DNA from: Rhizophagus irregularis
Lineage: Eukaryota > Glomeromycota > Glomeromycetes > Glomerales > Glomeraceae
Reading direction: 5' to 3'
Length of the DNA: 64,000 nucleotides
Assembly (NCBI RefSeq): GCF_026210795.1
Contig: NC_089437.1
Span: forward strand, 434,001-498,000
How positions within the stretch are numbered: the first letter of the stretch is position 1; each line of letters begins with the position of its first letter. Positions 1 to 11,980 of this stretch are shown here, piece by piece. The notes under the pieces are model-generated. The model was not told the origin of the DNA. It worked only from the letters and a program-made list of their open reading frames with translations, and did not search any database. The position numbers and the translations under genes are program-made.

Positions 1-1442
1 ATGATATTACAATTGAAGTTGGTAAAGACCCAAATGTAAAAATATTCCGTGCACACATGATCATCCTGTGTTACCGTTCTCCATTTTTACGACGAACGAT
101 TTCAAGTAGAAGTAATAATAATGATATTTTAGCTCACATTAAGCTGCCAAATGTCTCTTCAGAAATTTTTCAGGTTATTTTAAAGTAAGTTATCATAAAT
201 CTTTGTCAGTATATTAATATTTTATATTTATCATATAATTTTTCATAATACAGATATATTTATGGAGGTACCATTTTATTAAATGAACAAGAACCTTCTG
301 AAATTTTAAAAGTTTTGATTGCTGCTGATGAACTTCTTCTTCAAGAACTAGTTGATTATTTACAAGATTATTTAATTGAAAATAAATCTGAGTGGATGGA
401 ACAATATTTTGAATTAATTTATCAAACAGGTTTTCAATCTAATTCTTTATTAGCACTTCAACAATATTGTACAAATTTTATGGCTAAATTTCCTGAAAAA
501 ATATTTAAATCACTTGATTTTACTTCACTTTCTGAGAAATCATTGCTTTCACTTATTAAAAGAGATGATTTACAAATGAAAGAAATTGAAATTTGGGAAC
601 ATGTATTAAAATGGGGGCTTGAAAAAAATCCTACGCTTCTTTCGGATCCTACAACTTGGTCAGATGATGATTTCAAAATAATGGAAAATACTTTGCAACA
701 TTATTTACCTTTAATTAGATTCTTCAGTTTATCTTCTGACGAATTTATACAAAAAGTTCACCCATATAAGAAACTTTTAAAGCATCAACTATATGAAGAA
801 TTGTTGAATTCATACTTAAATTCTAATAGTGAACCAAATGATAATATTTTATTTCCTAGATACAGAAATATTGATGGAATCATTGATTCAAAAATTGTTA
901 ATTTGAATATCGTTTCTATAATTTCAAGATGGATTGATAAAATTGATATTAATAATAAATTTTTTTATACAAGAGATTTATATTTACCATATAAATTTAA
1001 ATTATTATTGAGAGGAACTAAAGATGGATTTACTCCTAAAAAATTTCATGAATTATGCGATTATAAACCTCATACTGTTACATTCATTAAAATAAAAGGA
1101 ACAGAAGAAATTATTGGAGCATATAATCCTTTGATATGGGAATCACATGGTAATTTTTTTGGTAAATGGGGCAAAACAAAGGATAGTTTTATTTTTTCTT
1201 TTAAAAGTAAAAATAATGTTAAAAATTCAATTTTAAGTCATGTAAAAGATACTAATCGAGCGTTACTTTATCACAATGCATATGGTCCTACATTTGATGA
1301 TGATCTTCTGTTATATGTGGAAGAGAAAGATGGTTTAAAAGAATACAATGTTTTTCATTGTAAACAACGAAGTTATGAAAAAAAGATAAGAGATACAGAA
1401 GAAAGGTTTACAATAGAAGAGTATGAAGTATTTCAAATATGA
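1..1442 (+). CDS. BTB-BACK-TLDc protein, 5' end outside window
   Basis: This gene is cut by the window start. Its first exon (1-184) enters in the BTB/POZ domain at the YYDITIEVG stretch, which is identical at the start to the copy at 3717, so about 23 N-terminal residues are missing. The exon ends at ...ILK before a GTAAGT donor. The intron is 185-253 and exon 2 is 254-1442, joining as K-YIYGG. Exon 2 carries the end of BTB, a BACK-like helical region (SLDFTSLSEKSLLSLI, EIEIWEHVLKWGL) and a C-terminal TLDc domain (LLLRGTKDGFTPKKFHELCD, DSFIFSFK, YGPTFDDDL, EEYEVFQI). Such proteins are thought to act as Cullin-3 adaptors, with TLDc as a protein-interaction or stress-linked module; substrates are unknown. 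The frame runs without a stop for 456 residues. Confidence 0.93.
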
Positions 1443-2781
1443 AGTTGGATGAATAGGTTATTAGCTTATACTTTTCTTTTGTTTTGCGTTTGTGTGCAAA
1501 GACTTAGGGACGATAAGAATATGCAGGTGATAATTTAAAATTGAAAATGACTGTGAACAATACTATCATATAAAATATTAGCATAATATATAAGGGTATA
1601 CGAATTTTCATTTATTAAATAATAGTAGTATTTGCGCAAAAAAGGATATACTATTAGCTTATTTATTTATTTTGCAATATACTATTCATTTTTTTAGATT
1701 TAAATTAGGTAAATTATATTAAAATAAAGCTAATGATATTAGAAAAAATTAAGGAGTTAAGAATATCATATAAAATTTCTTTACCTCTCAGATTTTGCAT
1801 AATAAATTCTACTGGTCGAAGTGGAGTGATATGTAGTAAATTTACATCAGAGAAATTTTGTACAAATGTCACGTTTCATATCTATTTCACCTTAAAAAAA
1901 AGAGAAAAAAACACCAACATTTATTCAGTTTAAATATTATTCGCATGTGATAAATCGCCATGGTAATAAATTACATTTCCAAAGATTAATACCAAAAAAT
2001 ATACTTAACAAAGTTTTTGTTGCATTTTTTATATAAAAAAAGTTTAGAAAGAATGAGAACGTCAACAAAAAAAAGCTTGTGTCGCGTTTATGTATTAGTT
2101 ATTTACTGATCTAGTTTAGTATATAACTTTTTTATCATCCTAGATATACTAATTGATCCGCCAATTTATAACTGGCGGAAAAAATCCTAAATACCAATTA
2201 GTAGCCAGGTGATAAGATTTTATTTATTAAAATAATATATCTCTTATAATGACGGAAATAATTAATACAAGTATCAACTTTGTCGGCGTTAATATTGTTA
2301 TTCAATTTAGGTCATTGCATTCGTGGATATATCGATGTCTGGATAGCAGCAGGTCTCAAGCGTTATTCAAACGAAGATTCTACTTAAAAAGATTCGTCAT
2401 AAGAATTCCTATAAATTTATTTTGAAAATTGATCGCACGTCAGAGATTTTCATAATAAAAACCATTGTTTATTCAAAATTTTTATAGGGAATATTCGATA
2501 CAATTTTAGATTTTCTATCAGGTAGGATGTAGGCCTATAAATTTTAATTTCGTCTATATAGTAAAATTTTAAACTTTTAATAATAAGCAAATAAATGGCT
2601 TGTAAGTAAATTAAATATCATTTCAATTAATTAAATTTTAATATATGATATGCATTATATACATACATATTTAAATTTAATAAAAATTTTTTTGGAATTT
2701 ATGCATTATAAATTAATCAACTAAATTTAGAAACGTTTCCTTACAACAAAGAATTAAAAAAAAAAAAATTTAAATTTAAAA
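1443..2781. other. AT-rich intergenic spacer
   Basis: No credible gene is visible. The 66-codon open frame at 1733-1933 has no domain, no intron context and no family resemblance. A small perfect inverted repeat, CCGCCA (2158-2163) against TGGCGG (2173-2178), is the only local structure noted. Confidence 0.6.
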
Positions 2782-2810
2782 AAGTTTCGAAGCGTTTCGC
2801 TTCGAAACTT
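2782..2810 (-). repeat. Perfect 13-bp hairpin with 5' splice-site-like edge
   Basis: AAGTTTCGAAGCG (2782-2794) is perfectly complementary to CGCTTCGAAACTT (2798-2810), with a TTT loop. Read on the minus strand it starts as ATGGTAAGTTTCGAAG, so a consensus GTAAGT donor forms one arm of the stem. The same arrangement recurs in the plus-strand array at 29942-31308 and at 26783-26812. It is either an isolated copy of that intron-like element or a degenerate transposon terminus. Confidence 0.75.
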
Positions 2811-2836
2811 ACCATTGTTTTTCTGAAAGACGGTTC

Positions 2837-2904
2837 CGGGAAGGGGAAAGGGAATGGGGAAGGAGTGGGAGAAAAAAGGGAAGGGGAAGGGGAAGGGGAG
2901 AAGA
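2837..2904. repeat. G-rich low-complexity tract
   Basis: Repeats of the GGGGAAG/GGGAA type give many runs of three to four G on the plus strand. This stands out sharply from the AT-rich surroundings. It has G-quadruplex potential and could be a simple-sequence expansion. Confidence 0.8.
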
Positions 2905-3653
2905 GTTACCGTTTCAATCTATAAATTAAATTTAATGGAGATTTCTTAATTGCAATTGAGATCACCAGCTATTTATGGGTGATAAACTTCATGCAAAATC
3001 ATCCCACTTCGACCAGTGGATTCAATAATAATATTTATCAATCGATTAGAATGCGGAAAAATGTGGAAAAAAAGTAGAATATGAATACAATAAATAAAGA
3101 GTAATTAAATGGTATATACTAAAAAAAATTAACAAAATAAAATCCTGGCTAAATTAGCCAATACTTATCTTCTCACATGATAATAAGAGTATCACTTTGT
3201 CGGTATAGTTCTAATTCCAAATGTCACAATTAAAATTGTCATTTATATCTCTTAGTTACAATGATAATAATGATTATATTTTATATCTGCTTTATTTCCT
3301 TCTAAATCTCTATTGAGTAGTGATACAATCATAAGAAAAAGCTGTATTTATATTCCGGTTAATATAATAAAAAAATATTTTATTACAATATATACATTAT
3401 TCGAATTTTTTCATTATAAAATACTTAATATAACGTAATATCATAATTTTGGGAAGAACTCTATTTTGAAATAGAATCTTAAAATAAATTTAAAGATTTT
3501 ACTGAATCAATTTTTTGATCGACATATACTTGATTTATCCATATTTGTAATACAGTGATACAAACTTTTGATTTTATTTAAATAGGATTTGCAACTTACA
3601 TCTAATCCAAAAATTATTTTAATCCTCTTTCTTTTCTTAAATACAATACAGAA
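2905..3653. other. Upstream region of second BTB-TLDc gene
   Basis: No gene is seen. A GGATTTGCAACTT motif at about 3585-3597 lies some 60 bp upstream of the ATG, and a near-identical GATTTGCAACTT lies about 70 bp upstream of the ATG of the next copy (near 6603). This suggests a shared, tandemly duplicated promoter. A CTGGTCGAAGTGG sequence near 1811 also appears inverted near 3008. Confidence 0.4.
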
Positions 3654-5205
3654 ATGTCAAGACGATTTTTTTCTAGATTAAGTCAAAATTATATTGAAAT
3701 TTTGAGAGATGAAGAATATTATGATATTACAATTGAAGTTGGTAAAGACCCAAATGTGAGAATATTCCGTGCACATATGATCGTCCTGTGTTACCGTTCT
3801 CCATTTTTACGACGAACGATTTCAAGTAGAAGTAATAATAATGATGTTGTAGCTCACATTAAGTTGCCAAATATCTCACCAGAAATTTTTCAGATTATTT
3901 TAAAGTAAGTCATATTATAACTTAGTCAGTATTTTAAACATTTTTATTTATTATATAATTTTTTTTTTATAATATAGATATATTTATGGCGGTATTATTT
4001 CATTAAATGGACAAGAACCTTCAGAAATTCTAAAAATTTTGACTGCTGCTGATGAACTACTTCTTCACGAACTAGTTGATTATTTACAAGATTATTTAAT
4101 TGAAAATAAATTTGAATGGATTGAGCAACATTTTGAGCTTACTTACCGAACAAGCTTTCAATCTAATTCTCTCTTAGAACTTCAAAATTATTGTACAGAT
4201 TTCATGGATAAATTTCCCGAAAAAGTATTTAAATCGCTAGATTTTGCTTCACTTCCTGAAGCTTCTCTAATTTCACTTATTATAAAAGATGATTTACAAA
4301 TGAAAGAAATTGAAATTTGGGAACATGTATTAAAATGGGGACTTGAAAAAAATCCTACACTTCTTCCGGATCCTATAACTTGGTCAGATGATGATTTCAA
4401 AATAATGGAAAATACTCTGCAGTATTGTTTACCATTAATTCGATTTTTTAGTCTTTCATCTGAAGATTTCTTTCAAAAAGTTTACCCATATAAAAAGCTT
4501 TTGGAACAACAATTATATGAAGAATTATTAGGATCTTATCTGGATTCTAACGTTGAACCAAGTAATAATATTTTACTTCCTAGATATAAAAATATTGATG
4601 GAATTATTGATTCAAAAATTGTTAACTTAAATATCGTTTCTCTAATTTCAAGATGGATTGATAAAATAGATATTAATAATAAATATGCTTATGCAAGAGA
4701 ATTATATTTACCATATGAATTTAAATTATTATTAAGAGGAAGCAGAGATGGATTTACTCCTAAAAAATTTCATGAATTATGTGATGATATATCTCATACT
4801 GTTACATTCATTAAAATAAAAGAGACGGGAGAAATTATTGGGGGATATAATCCTTTGGTTTGGAAGTCATATAGTACTGGTCGATGTGGTAAAACAAAGG
4901 ATAGCTTCATATTTTCTTTTAAGAATAAAGATAACTTCCGTGATCTAATTTTAAGTCATGTAAAAAATATGGATAAAGCTATATATTACAAAAATAGCTT
5001 TGGTCCTACATTTTATGATGATCTTGATTTGTATGTGATGAAGGGAGGTATTGAACCAAGGGAAGATAGAGAATATAATTATTCTTCGTGTAAACAAAAG
5101 AGTTATGAAAAAAAGATAAGAAATGAAGAAGGAAGATTTACAATTGAAGATTATGAAGTATTTCAAATTGTAAACAACCATGCCTTTGGCTTAAATGATG
5201 AATAA
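3654..5205 (+). CDS. BTB-BACK-TLDc protein
   Basis: Two exons encode 492 residues. Exon 1 (3654-3904) starts MSRRFFSRLSQNYIEIL and carries the BTB domain (about residues 20-84). The intron (3905-3977, GTAAGT...ATAG) is in phase 2. Exon 2 (3978-5205) finishes BTB (YIYGGIISLNGQEPSEIL), then gives BACK-like helices (about 130-240) and TLDc (about 295-480). TLDc landmarks are LLLRGSRDGFTPKKFHELCD, IGGYNPLVWKS, DSFIFSFK, GPTFYDDL and IEDYEVFQI. The first exon start is fixed by the shared MS(R/K)xFFSRLSQNY N-terminus of every copy. The C-terminus runs past the usual EVFQI end by about ten residues. It is the middle of three same-strand tandem copies; the product is probably a Cullin-3 substrate adaptor, with unknown target. 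Confidence 0.95.
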
Positions 5206-5704
5206 GTATATAACTAAGGTGCATATCGATAACTTATATGGTTATACCATGTTTTTCTATGATATACATGTAGAGAAATCTACACATTTTAATTATCTAC
5301 AATATTTATAGCATGAAATTTTTTATATAAATATGTATTTTGTTATAGTTCAAATGTGTACATGTGTGTTATTTATATAAACAATGTATTTAATTTTAAA
5401 ATTTTATCAGAATTAACGTTAGGGATAATATCTCATTTTGATAATTAAATATTTAGTTGCACAGTTATTATTATGATAAAAATTGCTTCGTCTCGTACAT
5501 AATTGGCACAAATTGAAACATTAATATAATGTAAAAATTATACCATATATTCAAAAAAAAACTATACAGTATTTACGTTTATTATAATTAAAACGTCATT
5601 TTTAATGCATTAAACAAAATCGTATGGCTATTTAATATCAAAAAACTGTATGATTTCCATACAGACTTGTACAAGATGAACGATTATCATGAGTAATACG
5701 AAAA
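5206..5704. other. Intergenic spacer
   Basis: AT-rich sequence downstream of the second BTB-TLDc gene. No ORF, RNA gene or clear repeat was recognised. Confidence 0.5.
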
Positions 5705-6072
5705 GGAGTGGTGTCGGGACTGTCGGGTCAACCAAAAAAGTATAGTACGTCACAATATGATTTGTAAAATACTACTACTGCGTATGTATAGTAAATAATT
5801 ATCGTATAATTTATTAAACTCTTCTGCAACTGATTGATAGTCGATAATAAAGTCAAAAAAGTTACTTGTTCCACGTAAAAGAAATATTATTTTCGCATGA
5901 TATTTCGCTTATAAAGTTACTCATCCAAAAGAAAAATATTATCTCCACTTGTTTTACACGAAAATATTATTATTAATTTTGTTAATAGAGAAGTATAGTT
6001 TTATTATCTACATCATACTCAATATCGATTTCAGACCATAATATACTTTTTTAGTTAACTCGACACAACTCC
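5705..6072. mobile_element. Candidate MITE (about 370 bp)
   Basis: The left edge reads GGAGTGGTGTCGGG... followed by GTCAACCAAAAAAGTATA. The reverse complement of the right edge reads GGAGTTGTGTCGAG followed by TTAACTAAAAAAGTATA. These are imperfect terminal inverted repeats of about 35-40 bp with a 7-bp offset. No transposase ORF lies between them. No target-site duplication could be fixed by eye, so the exact ends are approximate. Confidence 0.45.
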
Positions 6073-6671
6073 TCTTCGACTTGCTGTTTTTTCATAGGGA
6101 ATTTTTGCATGATTTGTAAGGAATCAGGATATCTGGACAAGTACATTTTCTAAAATATATTTACAATTTTAGTCGGATTGGCAATTAATTAAATCATTAA
6201 AATTCGGATTAAAATATTTAATCATTTACAATTATTATGATCCAAGTTCAATTCTGATGATATATTAGTTATAGTTATAATAAAAGTAATAAAAGTAAAT
6301 TTACTTGACTAATTGTAATCCTCATTTTTATTTAATTACTACACATAGCATTATATATTTAATAATTCAATAATATATGATGAATTATTGTCTTTCCAGG
6401 CAGTATACTTAATACTTAATAGAGTTTAAATAAGTAAATAATAAGTGTTTTAATTCGTTTATATGACCTTATTTTGTATTACTAAAGATGCAAAAGATTG
6501 ATTGTAATCAAGACGTAGAATTAGTGGCTGTGATACAAATAAGTTTTACATGCCTTTAATCTATCCTTATCTGGAATGACTGTTTGGATCAACATGTAAA
6601 TAGATTTGCAACTTGCTTTTGGTACAAAATTGCTTACATTTTTTCTCACACTTTCAAAAAGAAATATAATT
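6073..6671. other. Upstream region of third BTB-TLDc gene
   Basis: No gene is seen. It contains the GATTTGCAACTT motif (about 6603) shared with the preceding copy. An upstream in-frame ATG exists at 6606, but the family-consensus start MSRQFF at 6672 is preferred. Confidence 0.4.
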
Positions 6672-8219
6672 ATGTCAAGACAATTTTTTTCTAGGTTAAG
6701 TCAAAATTATATTGAAATTTTGGCTGATGATGAATATTATGATGTTACAATTGAAGTTGGTAGTGATCCACATGTAAAAATATTCCGTGCTCACATGATT
6801 ATCCTGTGTTACCGTTCTCCATTTTTACGACGAATTTTGACTTCAAGTAGAAATAATAATAATAATATATTAACTCACGTTAAATTGCCAAATATCACAC
6901 CAGAAATCTTTCAGATTATTTTAAAGCAAGTTAAATTCTAATTTTTATTACTGTAGTAATAATATATGTATTTTAAACTTACCATAAATTATTTATAATG
7001 TAGGTATATTTATGGCGGAATAATTTCATTAAATGAACATGAACCTTCAGAAATTTTAGAAGTTTTAGTCGCTTCCGATGAAATTCTTCTTCAAGAATTA
7101 GTTGATTATTTACAAGATTATTTGATTGAAAATAAATATGAATGGATTGAACAACATTTTGAACTTACTCACCAAAAAAGTTTTCAATCGAATTCTTTAT
7201 TAGAACTTCAGAAATTTTGTACAGATTTCATGGCTAAATCACCTGAAAAAGTATTTAATTCATTTGACTTTACTTCACTTCCTGAAAATTCTTTGGTTTC
7301 ACTCATTAAAAGAGATGATTTACAAATGAAAGAAATTGAAATTTGGGAACATGTATTAAAATGGGGACTTGAAAAAAATCCTACACTTCTTCCAGATCCT
7401 ACAACTTGGTCAGATGATGATTTCAAAATATTGGAAAATACTTTGAAACATTATTTACCATTAATTCGATTTTTCAGTCTTTCATCCGAAGACTTTTTTC
7501 AAAAAGTTCATCCATATAAAAAACTTTTGAAACAACAACTATACGAAGAATTATTGGGATCTTATCTGGATTCTAATGTTGAACCAAGTAATAATATTTT
7601 GCTTCCTAGAAATAGAAATATTGATGGAATCGTTGATTCAAAAATTGTTAACTTAAATATCGTTTCTCTAATTTCAAGATGGATTGATAAAAAAGATACT
7701 AAAAGCAAATATGCTTATGCAAGAGAATTATATTTACCATATGAATTTAAATTATTATTAAGGGGAAGCAGAGATGGATTTACTCCTCATAAATTTCATG
7801 AATTATGTGATAATAAACCTCTTACTGTTACATTTATTAAAATAAAAGAGACGGAAGAAATTATTGGAGGATATAATCCTTTGATTTGGAAGTCACATAA
7901 TCGTGGCGAATTTGGTATAACAAAAGACAGCTTTATATTTTCTTTTAAAAACAAAGATAACTTTAAAGATTTAATCTTAAGTCACGTAACAAATAGGGAT
8001 AAAGCTTTGTATTATAAGTTTAATTTTGGACCCACATTTAATGGTGATATTGATATATATGTTATACGATTTCAAGCTAGAAGTTCAAGAGAATATCTAG
8101 AACATGGAGATTATAATTTTTGCAGGTGTAAGCAAGGAAATTACGTGAAAAAGATTAGAAATACAAGCGATACATTCTTAATTGAAGATTACGAAGTATT
8201 TCAAATTATAAAGAAATAA
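6672..8219 (+). CDS. BTB-BACK-TLDc protein with GC-AG intron
   Basis: Two exons encode 489 residues. Exon 1 is 6672-6925 (MSRQFFSRLSQNYIEIL...ILK). The expected donor reads GCAAGT instead of the GTAA(G/A) donors of the other copies, so the intron 6926-7003 is a GC-AG intron ending in GTAG. Exon 2 is 7004-8219 and joins correctly as K-YIYGGIISLNEHEPSEIL. BACK-like and TLDc regions are complete (RGSRDGFTPHKFHELCD, GGYNPLIWKS, DSFIFSFK, GPTFNGDIDIYV, EDYEVFQI). If the intron were retained, translation would stop within six codons of the junction, after about 90 residues. ATG 6672 is chosen over the in-frame ATG at 6606 because every paralogue starts at this point. Confidence 0.92.
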
Positions 8220-9076
8220 TACTTACTGTCGCTGTGGATAACTAATTAATTTCTTATGATTGTTTTTTATATAGATGATAATTTACTTAGCTTTATTTTC
8301 TTTTTTTATCATATTATAAAGTTTTTGAATTTTTTTTATTTAAATTGTTTTAAATGTTAAATTATTAAAGTAGGATTAAAATAGTTGGCTGAATTTAATT
8401 AACGAATTTTAAAATCCAAATACTTTCCAAATCCAAATTGAATGATTGGAAATGCGTCTTAAAACAAGTATAGTTATGTTTCATAAAGTTCAATGTAACC
8501 AAAATTTATTAACTATTAAGTAATTATACCAATAGACAATTTTAATATTAAGAATATTAAGGAAGCAAATAAAGTAATTTATAATATCAAAATTATTCTA
8601 TATTGTTAATTTTTTTAAAAATTATGATAGTGATTTATTTGTTATTTATTTTGTATAGCGTAATTAGCGTATGCAAAGATTTTTTTATGACATGAAAATA
8701 TTCTCATGATTATAATGTAATCCCTGTAAAAAAAGTCGCCCAAAAAGCATAACATCGACAGTTGGCACCTAAAATCCCGATAATGCAGAATCCCATTCTT
8801 GAAAGCCAAAATCCTGACTGAGATTCGATCAGATGAATTTGAGATTAGTTAATTTTTTTAATGCAATTATTTCTAATTTTAGAAGATAAGGAATCATTTA
8901 GTAATCTAGCAATATATTGTACATATTACTTTAACTAACTAAAATAATAAATTTTCTTTTTAACTTTCATTAATGATATAGTAACGTTAGTTAATTTGCA
9001 TAAAATTTGCAAACAATTTACATTGGTATTAATAAAATTTACAAACATTTTAATTATAGAATTTTTCTAACTATGA
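8220..9076. other. Intergenic spacer
   Basis: AT-rich sequence with no supported gene. A slightly less AT-rich patch near 8730-8830 (AAAATCCCGATAATG and neighbours) looks like a dispersed repeat fragment, but I cannot define its ends. Confidence 0.45.
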
Positions 9077-9177
9077 GGGTGATGATCACCGGTGACTGAA
9101 ATTACGACGATTGACCAGCATTGAAAAATATAGTTCCGGTAAAAATTGATAATTCCGGCCAACGGTGATGATCACCC
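9077..9177. repeat. Short inverted-repeat element
   Basis: GGGTGATGATCACCG (9077-9091) faces CGGTGATGATCACCC (9163-9177), giving an inverted repeat with one mismatch in 15. About 70 bp of less AT-rich sequence lies between. The size and structure fit a tiny MITE-like element or an extruding hairpin. Confidence 0.6.
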
Positions 9178-9770
9178 CCGGTGATTTAAGTAAAAAAACT
9201 AATTTGTGTTTAAATAAATTATTGCGTCACTGCATTTTTAAAATTATATGCTTAATTGAAAATTTTATATAATTTTTTTTTTCTAAAAAAAAACAGGTTT
9301 TTTATATTCCATATTTCCGGAATTTATCGAATTATTTACATTTTCCATGAATGGATCCGTAAATTTTTACTATTATTTTAAACAAAATTTAACCATTCAT
9401 ATATATATTATAAAATTATTAATTTTATATAATTTTTTATTAGTATTATTTTAATTTTATTAATAAATATTTAATTTTAATATACAGTTAACCCCTTTTA
9501 TAAGTATTTCTTATATATAAAATAGGCATTAGACATTATAAATAATGTAAAAAATTTTTTTAATTAGAATTTAGTATATAGTAGAAGACAAGTTTACACT
9601 TATTATTCCTAAATAAAAAATGAATAGGTAAAGGATTGATTTCTTACCCTATTAATCTTGTTAATTAAACAAAACAAAAATATTTATACTAGTATTTGAG
9701 CAGTTGTAAAACCAATCACATTTTATAAAATTAAAAATAAGATTTGCTTATCTTACCTCAGATGATGGTA
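9178..9770. other. Intergenic spacer
   Basis: AT-rich sequence leading up to the nuclease-like relic. Nothing was recognised. Confidence 0.45.
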
Positions 9771-10286
9771 ACTGGTGCTGAAAGTTCTGGTCGTGTATAT
9801 TATGCAATCAAAAAATCATAGACGGTTTATTCGAAGAAATAATTTGAATAACTGAGGGAAGCAAAACCAGCCGGGTAAAGGAGTGGCTAAAAATCTATGC
9901 AATGTAAAAGTTCATGTGATGTAAGTAATGTAGATTTTTTATTCTTCTCTCTGTACATGTGCTAACTGATATTATCAATATAAACATGCTCAAGAAAAAG
10001 CGGAAGGCGGATGAAGCATTCGACTATGAGTATGAATATGTATATGGTATTGTCACGACTGGTGAAAAGTTCGGTTTGGGATGTTTTTTATTTTTCAAGT
10101 TTATGCAATACTAACTTGGATTTTTCTTAATCTTTGTGTAATCTCACTAACAGAAGACACTCTCAAGAACCGGACCGAGTTGCATAAGGATGGAGGTTAT
10201 AGTGGGTTGTCAAGGATAGGGTATTAGGTAGTGATGAATCCGCAAATAAGAAACGTCATGTAGAAGAGATAATCAAGAAAAAATAG
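9771..10286 (+). pseudogene. Decayed PD-(D/E)XK nuclease-like / Crinkler-type gene
   Basis: Short blocks in several frames together recall a family abundant in these fungi. GRVYYAIKK is followed, after a frame change, by IDGLFEEII, a stop and ITEG. The block KKKRKADEAFDYEYEYVYG with IVTTG starts near 9991, and ESANKKRHVEEIIKKK ends at the stop at 10284-10286. The same blocks occur in the same order in the relic at 51670-52640 (GRIDYAIKK, ELIAITEGK, DDEFDYPYGIVT). The D...E-x-K spacing is compatible with a restriction-endonuclease-like fold; that identification is from family knowledge, not a search. At least three frame changes or stops make it non-functional as it stands. Confidence 0.6.
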
Positions 10287-10595
10287 GTGTTTATAATCAA
10301 TGTACTGTATATTAACATAGAAACTTCTTTGATAATATCATATGTTTCGCTTGTTACACAATAAAACAGCCGTTTTTGAACGTTTTACGAATGCAAGCCA
10401 AATTATAATCTACAAGAAAATGTAAATATTGAAGAATCAAAGCAATAGCGAATAAATCTTTTTATTTAATATAAAGCATTTATTTACAAGCAAGTTAATT
10501 AATTAACATTAAAGATTTAGCTGCATCTATAACAATCAACGAAAATAAATTTTACAATCTAGTGTTAAAATTTCAATATATTCAACAAGAAAAAA

Positions 10596-11265
10596 TTATT
10601 TACGCCAAGTGCCGTGCCAAGTGTCAATTTTCTTAAGAGTTCTTTGTAATGGAGTCTTGTATTTGTCCACGTCGTTTGGAAGCAGATCGTTTAGTCGCTT
10701 TAAAGCCTCTGTTAAAGTTTGCCCATTGTTATGGAATAGTTCATTGCTTTGTCTTTCAATTCGCGTAATAATTTGATATCTTTGGTTGACATTCCAATAT
10801 TTAATAGATAATTATGTAACTTTGAATAGATTTAATCTCATGATCCGTTAAATCCATTTCTTTCTCAAGAACTGTCTCAGCATCAAACAATTCTCTCTCT
10901 CCATACTTTCCTGCTAAGTTTGTCATAAACATACCAACCCAATCTCTAGAGTCACTTAGAAAATCGACTTTATTCATTTTACACTCTAGTTGATATAGAC
11001 GAGCCTCTATACGATCCATTCGAACTTTTTGACTTTCTAATTCACTAAGCCGAGCCTCTTGACGTTTCATATGATCCAATATTTCAATTGTGATTTCTGC
11101 CTGCTTATCTACCAATTCAAATGCACTTTTTAATGTATCGCTTAAACAACCTATGTTTGAAATCAGTAGGTCCGTCTTTTGATCGCATACTTTATCATTC
11201 ATGTATACTTCACTTTCATTCTTTCGAACTTTAATATTATTTTTTTGCAATTCATTATATTTCAA
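10596..11265 (-). pseudogene. Coiled-coil protein, frameshifted
   Basis: The longest open piece (11265-10801, 154 codons) is rich in heptad-like charged sequence (RQEARLSELESQKVRMDRI) and is probably a coiled coil. It stops at ...SIQSYIIIY. Reading on in a second frame gives NYLLNIGMSTKDIKLLRELK and then KDKAMNYS. A third frame gives NGQTLTEALKRLNDLLPN, ending at a stop at 10596-10598. The continuity of sense sequence across the frame changes suggests a once longer protein of about 220 residues with two indels. I do not recognise a named family. No introns with good splice sites explain the breaks. Confidence 0.5.
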
Positions 11266-11510
11266 TGATTACATAGTGTAATAATCAGTCATTGTTAAAA
11301 TAAAGATGAAAGATAACTTAGGTGAAAGAAAATATGAAAGGTATAGGAAATATATATAGAGATATTATGGTAACTTTACCTAATATTTTTTCAATTAATT
11401 CAATTTAGGGATATTTATTGTTTCTGAATTATCAAGTTCACGGACTAATATATAAAAGTGTATGAATTAACACTCATCATCCATTTATTATTAAAACAAC
11501 TATATCAATA

Positions 11511-11980
11511 ATGTCTAAAATTTTTGTTATTACTTTCGTGATAATTTTAAGCTTAATACCTTTTAATAGTTCTGTTTCAATCAACAAACTCAATTCTAAC
11601 ATTCTCGTCAACAAGTAATCAGTAACGCTTGCTATGTTAAAGTACCACAATCGTTCTTACTAACCAAAGCGGAACTGACATCTTTTACTTCTTAATCATG
11701 GATTATTGGAATATGGACTTCCGGTTGTGATTCAGCCACAATAAAGACTGTACCAAATGGTCAAGTATAAGTTTTCTAATGAATCGAATGGATTTGCCAT
11801 TTAGTAGTTTACTTGATTGGAAATGAGAGACCTCCATTAATATTCACAATCCATTAGGATAATCTATTTTCATCGAGTAACACATATAGAGCGAACCTTC
11901 CAGATTCAAAGTATTTATATGAAGTACCCTTTCCTCCTATGGTAATAATTCGTATTACAAGATTACTATTTTACGTTTAA
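11511..11980 (+). pseudogene. Decayed small secreted protein
   Basis: An ATG at 11511 opens 36 codons that look like a signal peptide: MSKIFVITFVIILSLIPF, with a positive start, a hydrophobic core and a small-residue exit. A stop follows at residue 37. Downstream, sense-looking blocks appear in other frames: LTNQSGTDIFYFL, WIIGIWTSGCD, FSNESNGFAI and LIGNERPPLIFTI, ending near 11980. The pattern suggests a small secreted beta-rich protein broken by several indels. The family is not identified. The position downstream of other relics fits a patch of gene decay. Confidence 0.4.

Noticed and set aside
458-676. Antisense ORF inside the first BTB-TLDc gene (similar ones at 4188-4400 and 7208-7426)
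   Set aside because: Shadow of the conserved sense codons; it recurs only because the sense gene is duplicated.
1733-1933. 66-codon plus-strand ORF
   Set aside because: No family features, no promoter or intron context.
2158-2178. Small CCGCCA/TGGCGG hairpin
   Set aside because: Six-base arms are too short to call a terminator or element in a eukaryotic spacer.
4951-5181. Minus-strand ORF over the end of the second BTB-TLDc gene
   Set aside because: Antisense shadow rich in Phe/Ile; no independent support.
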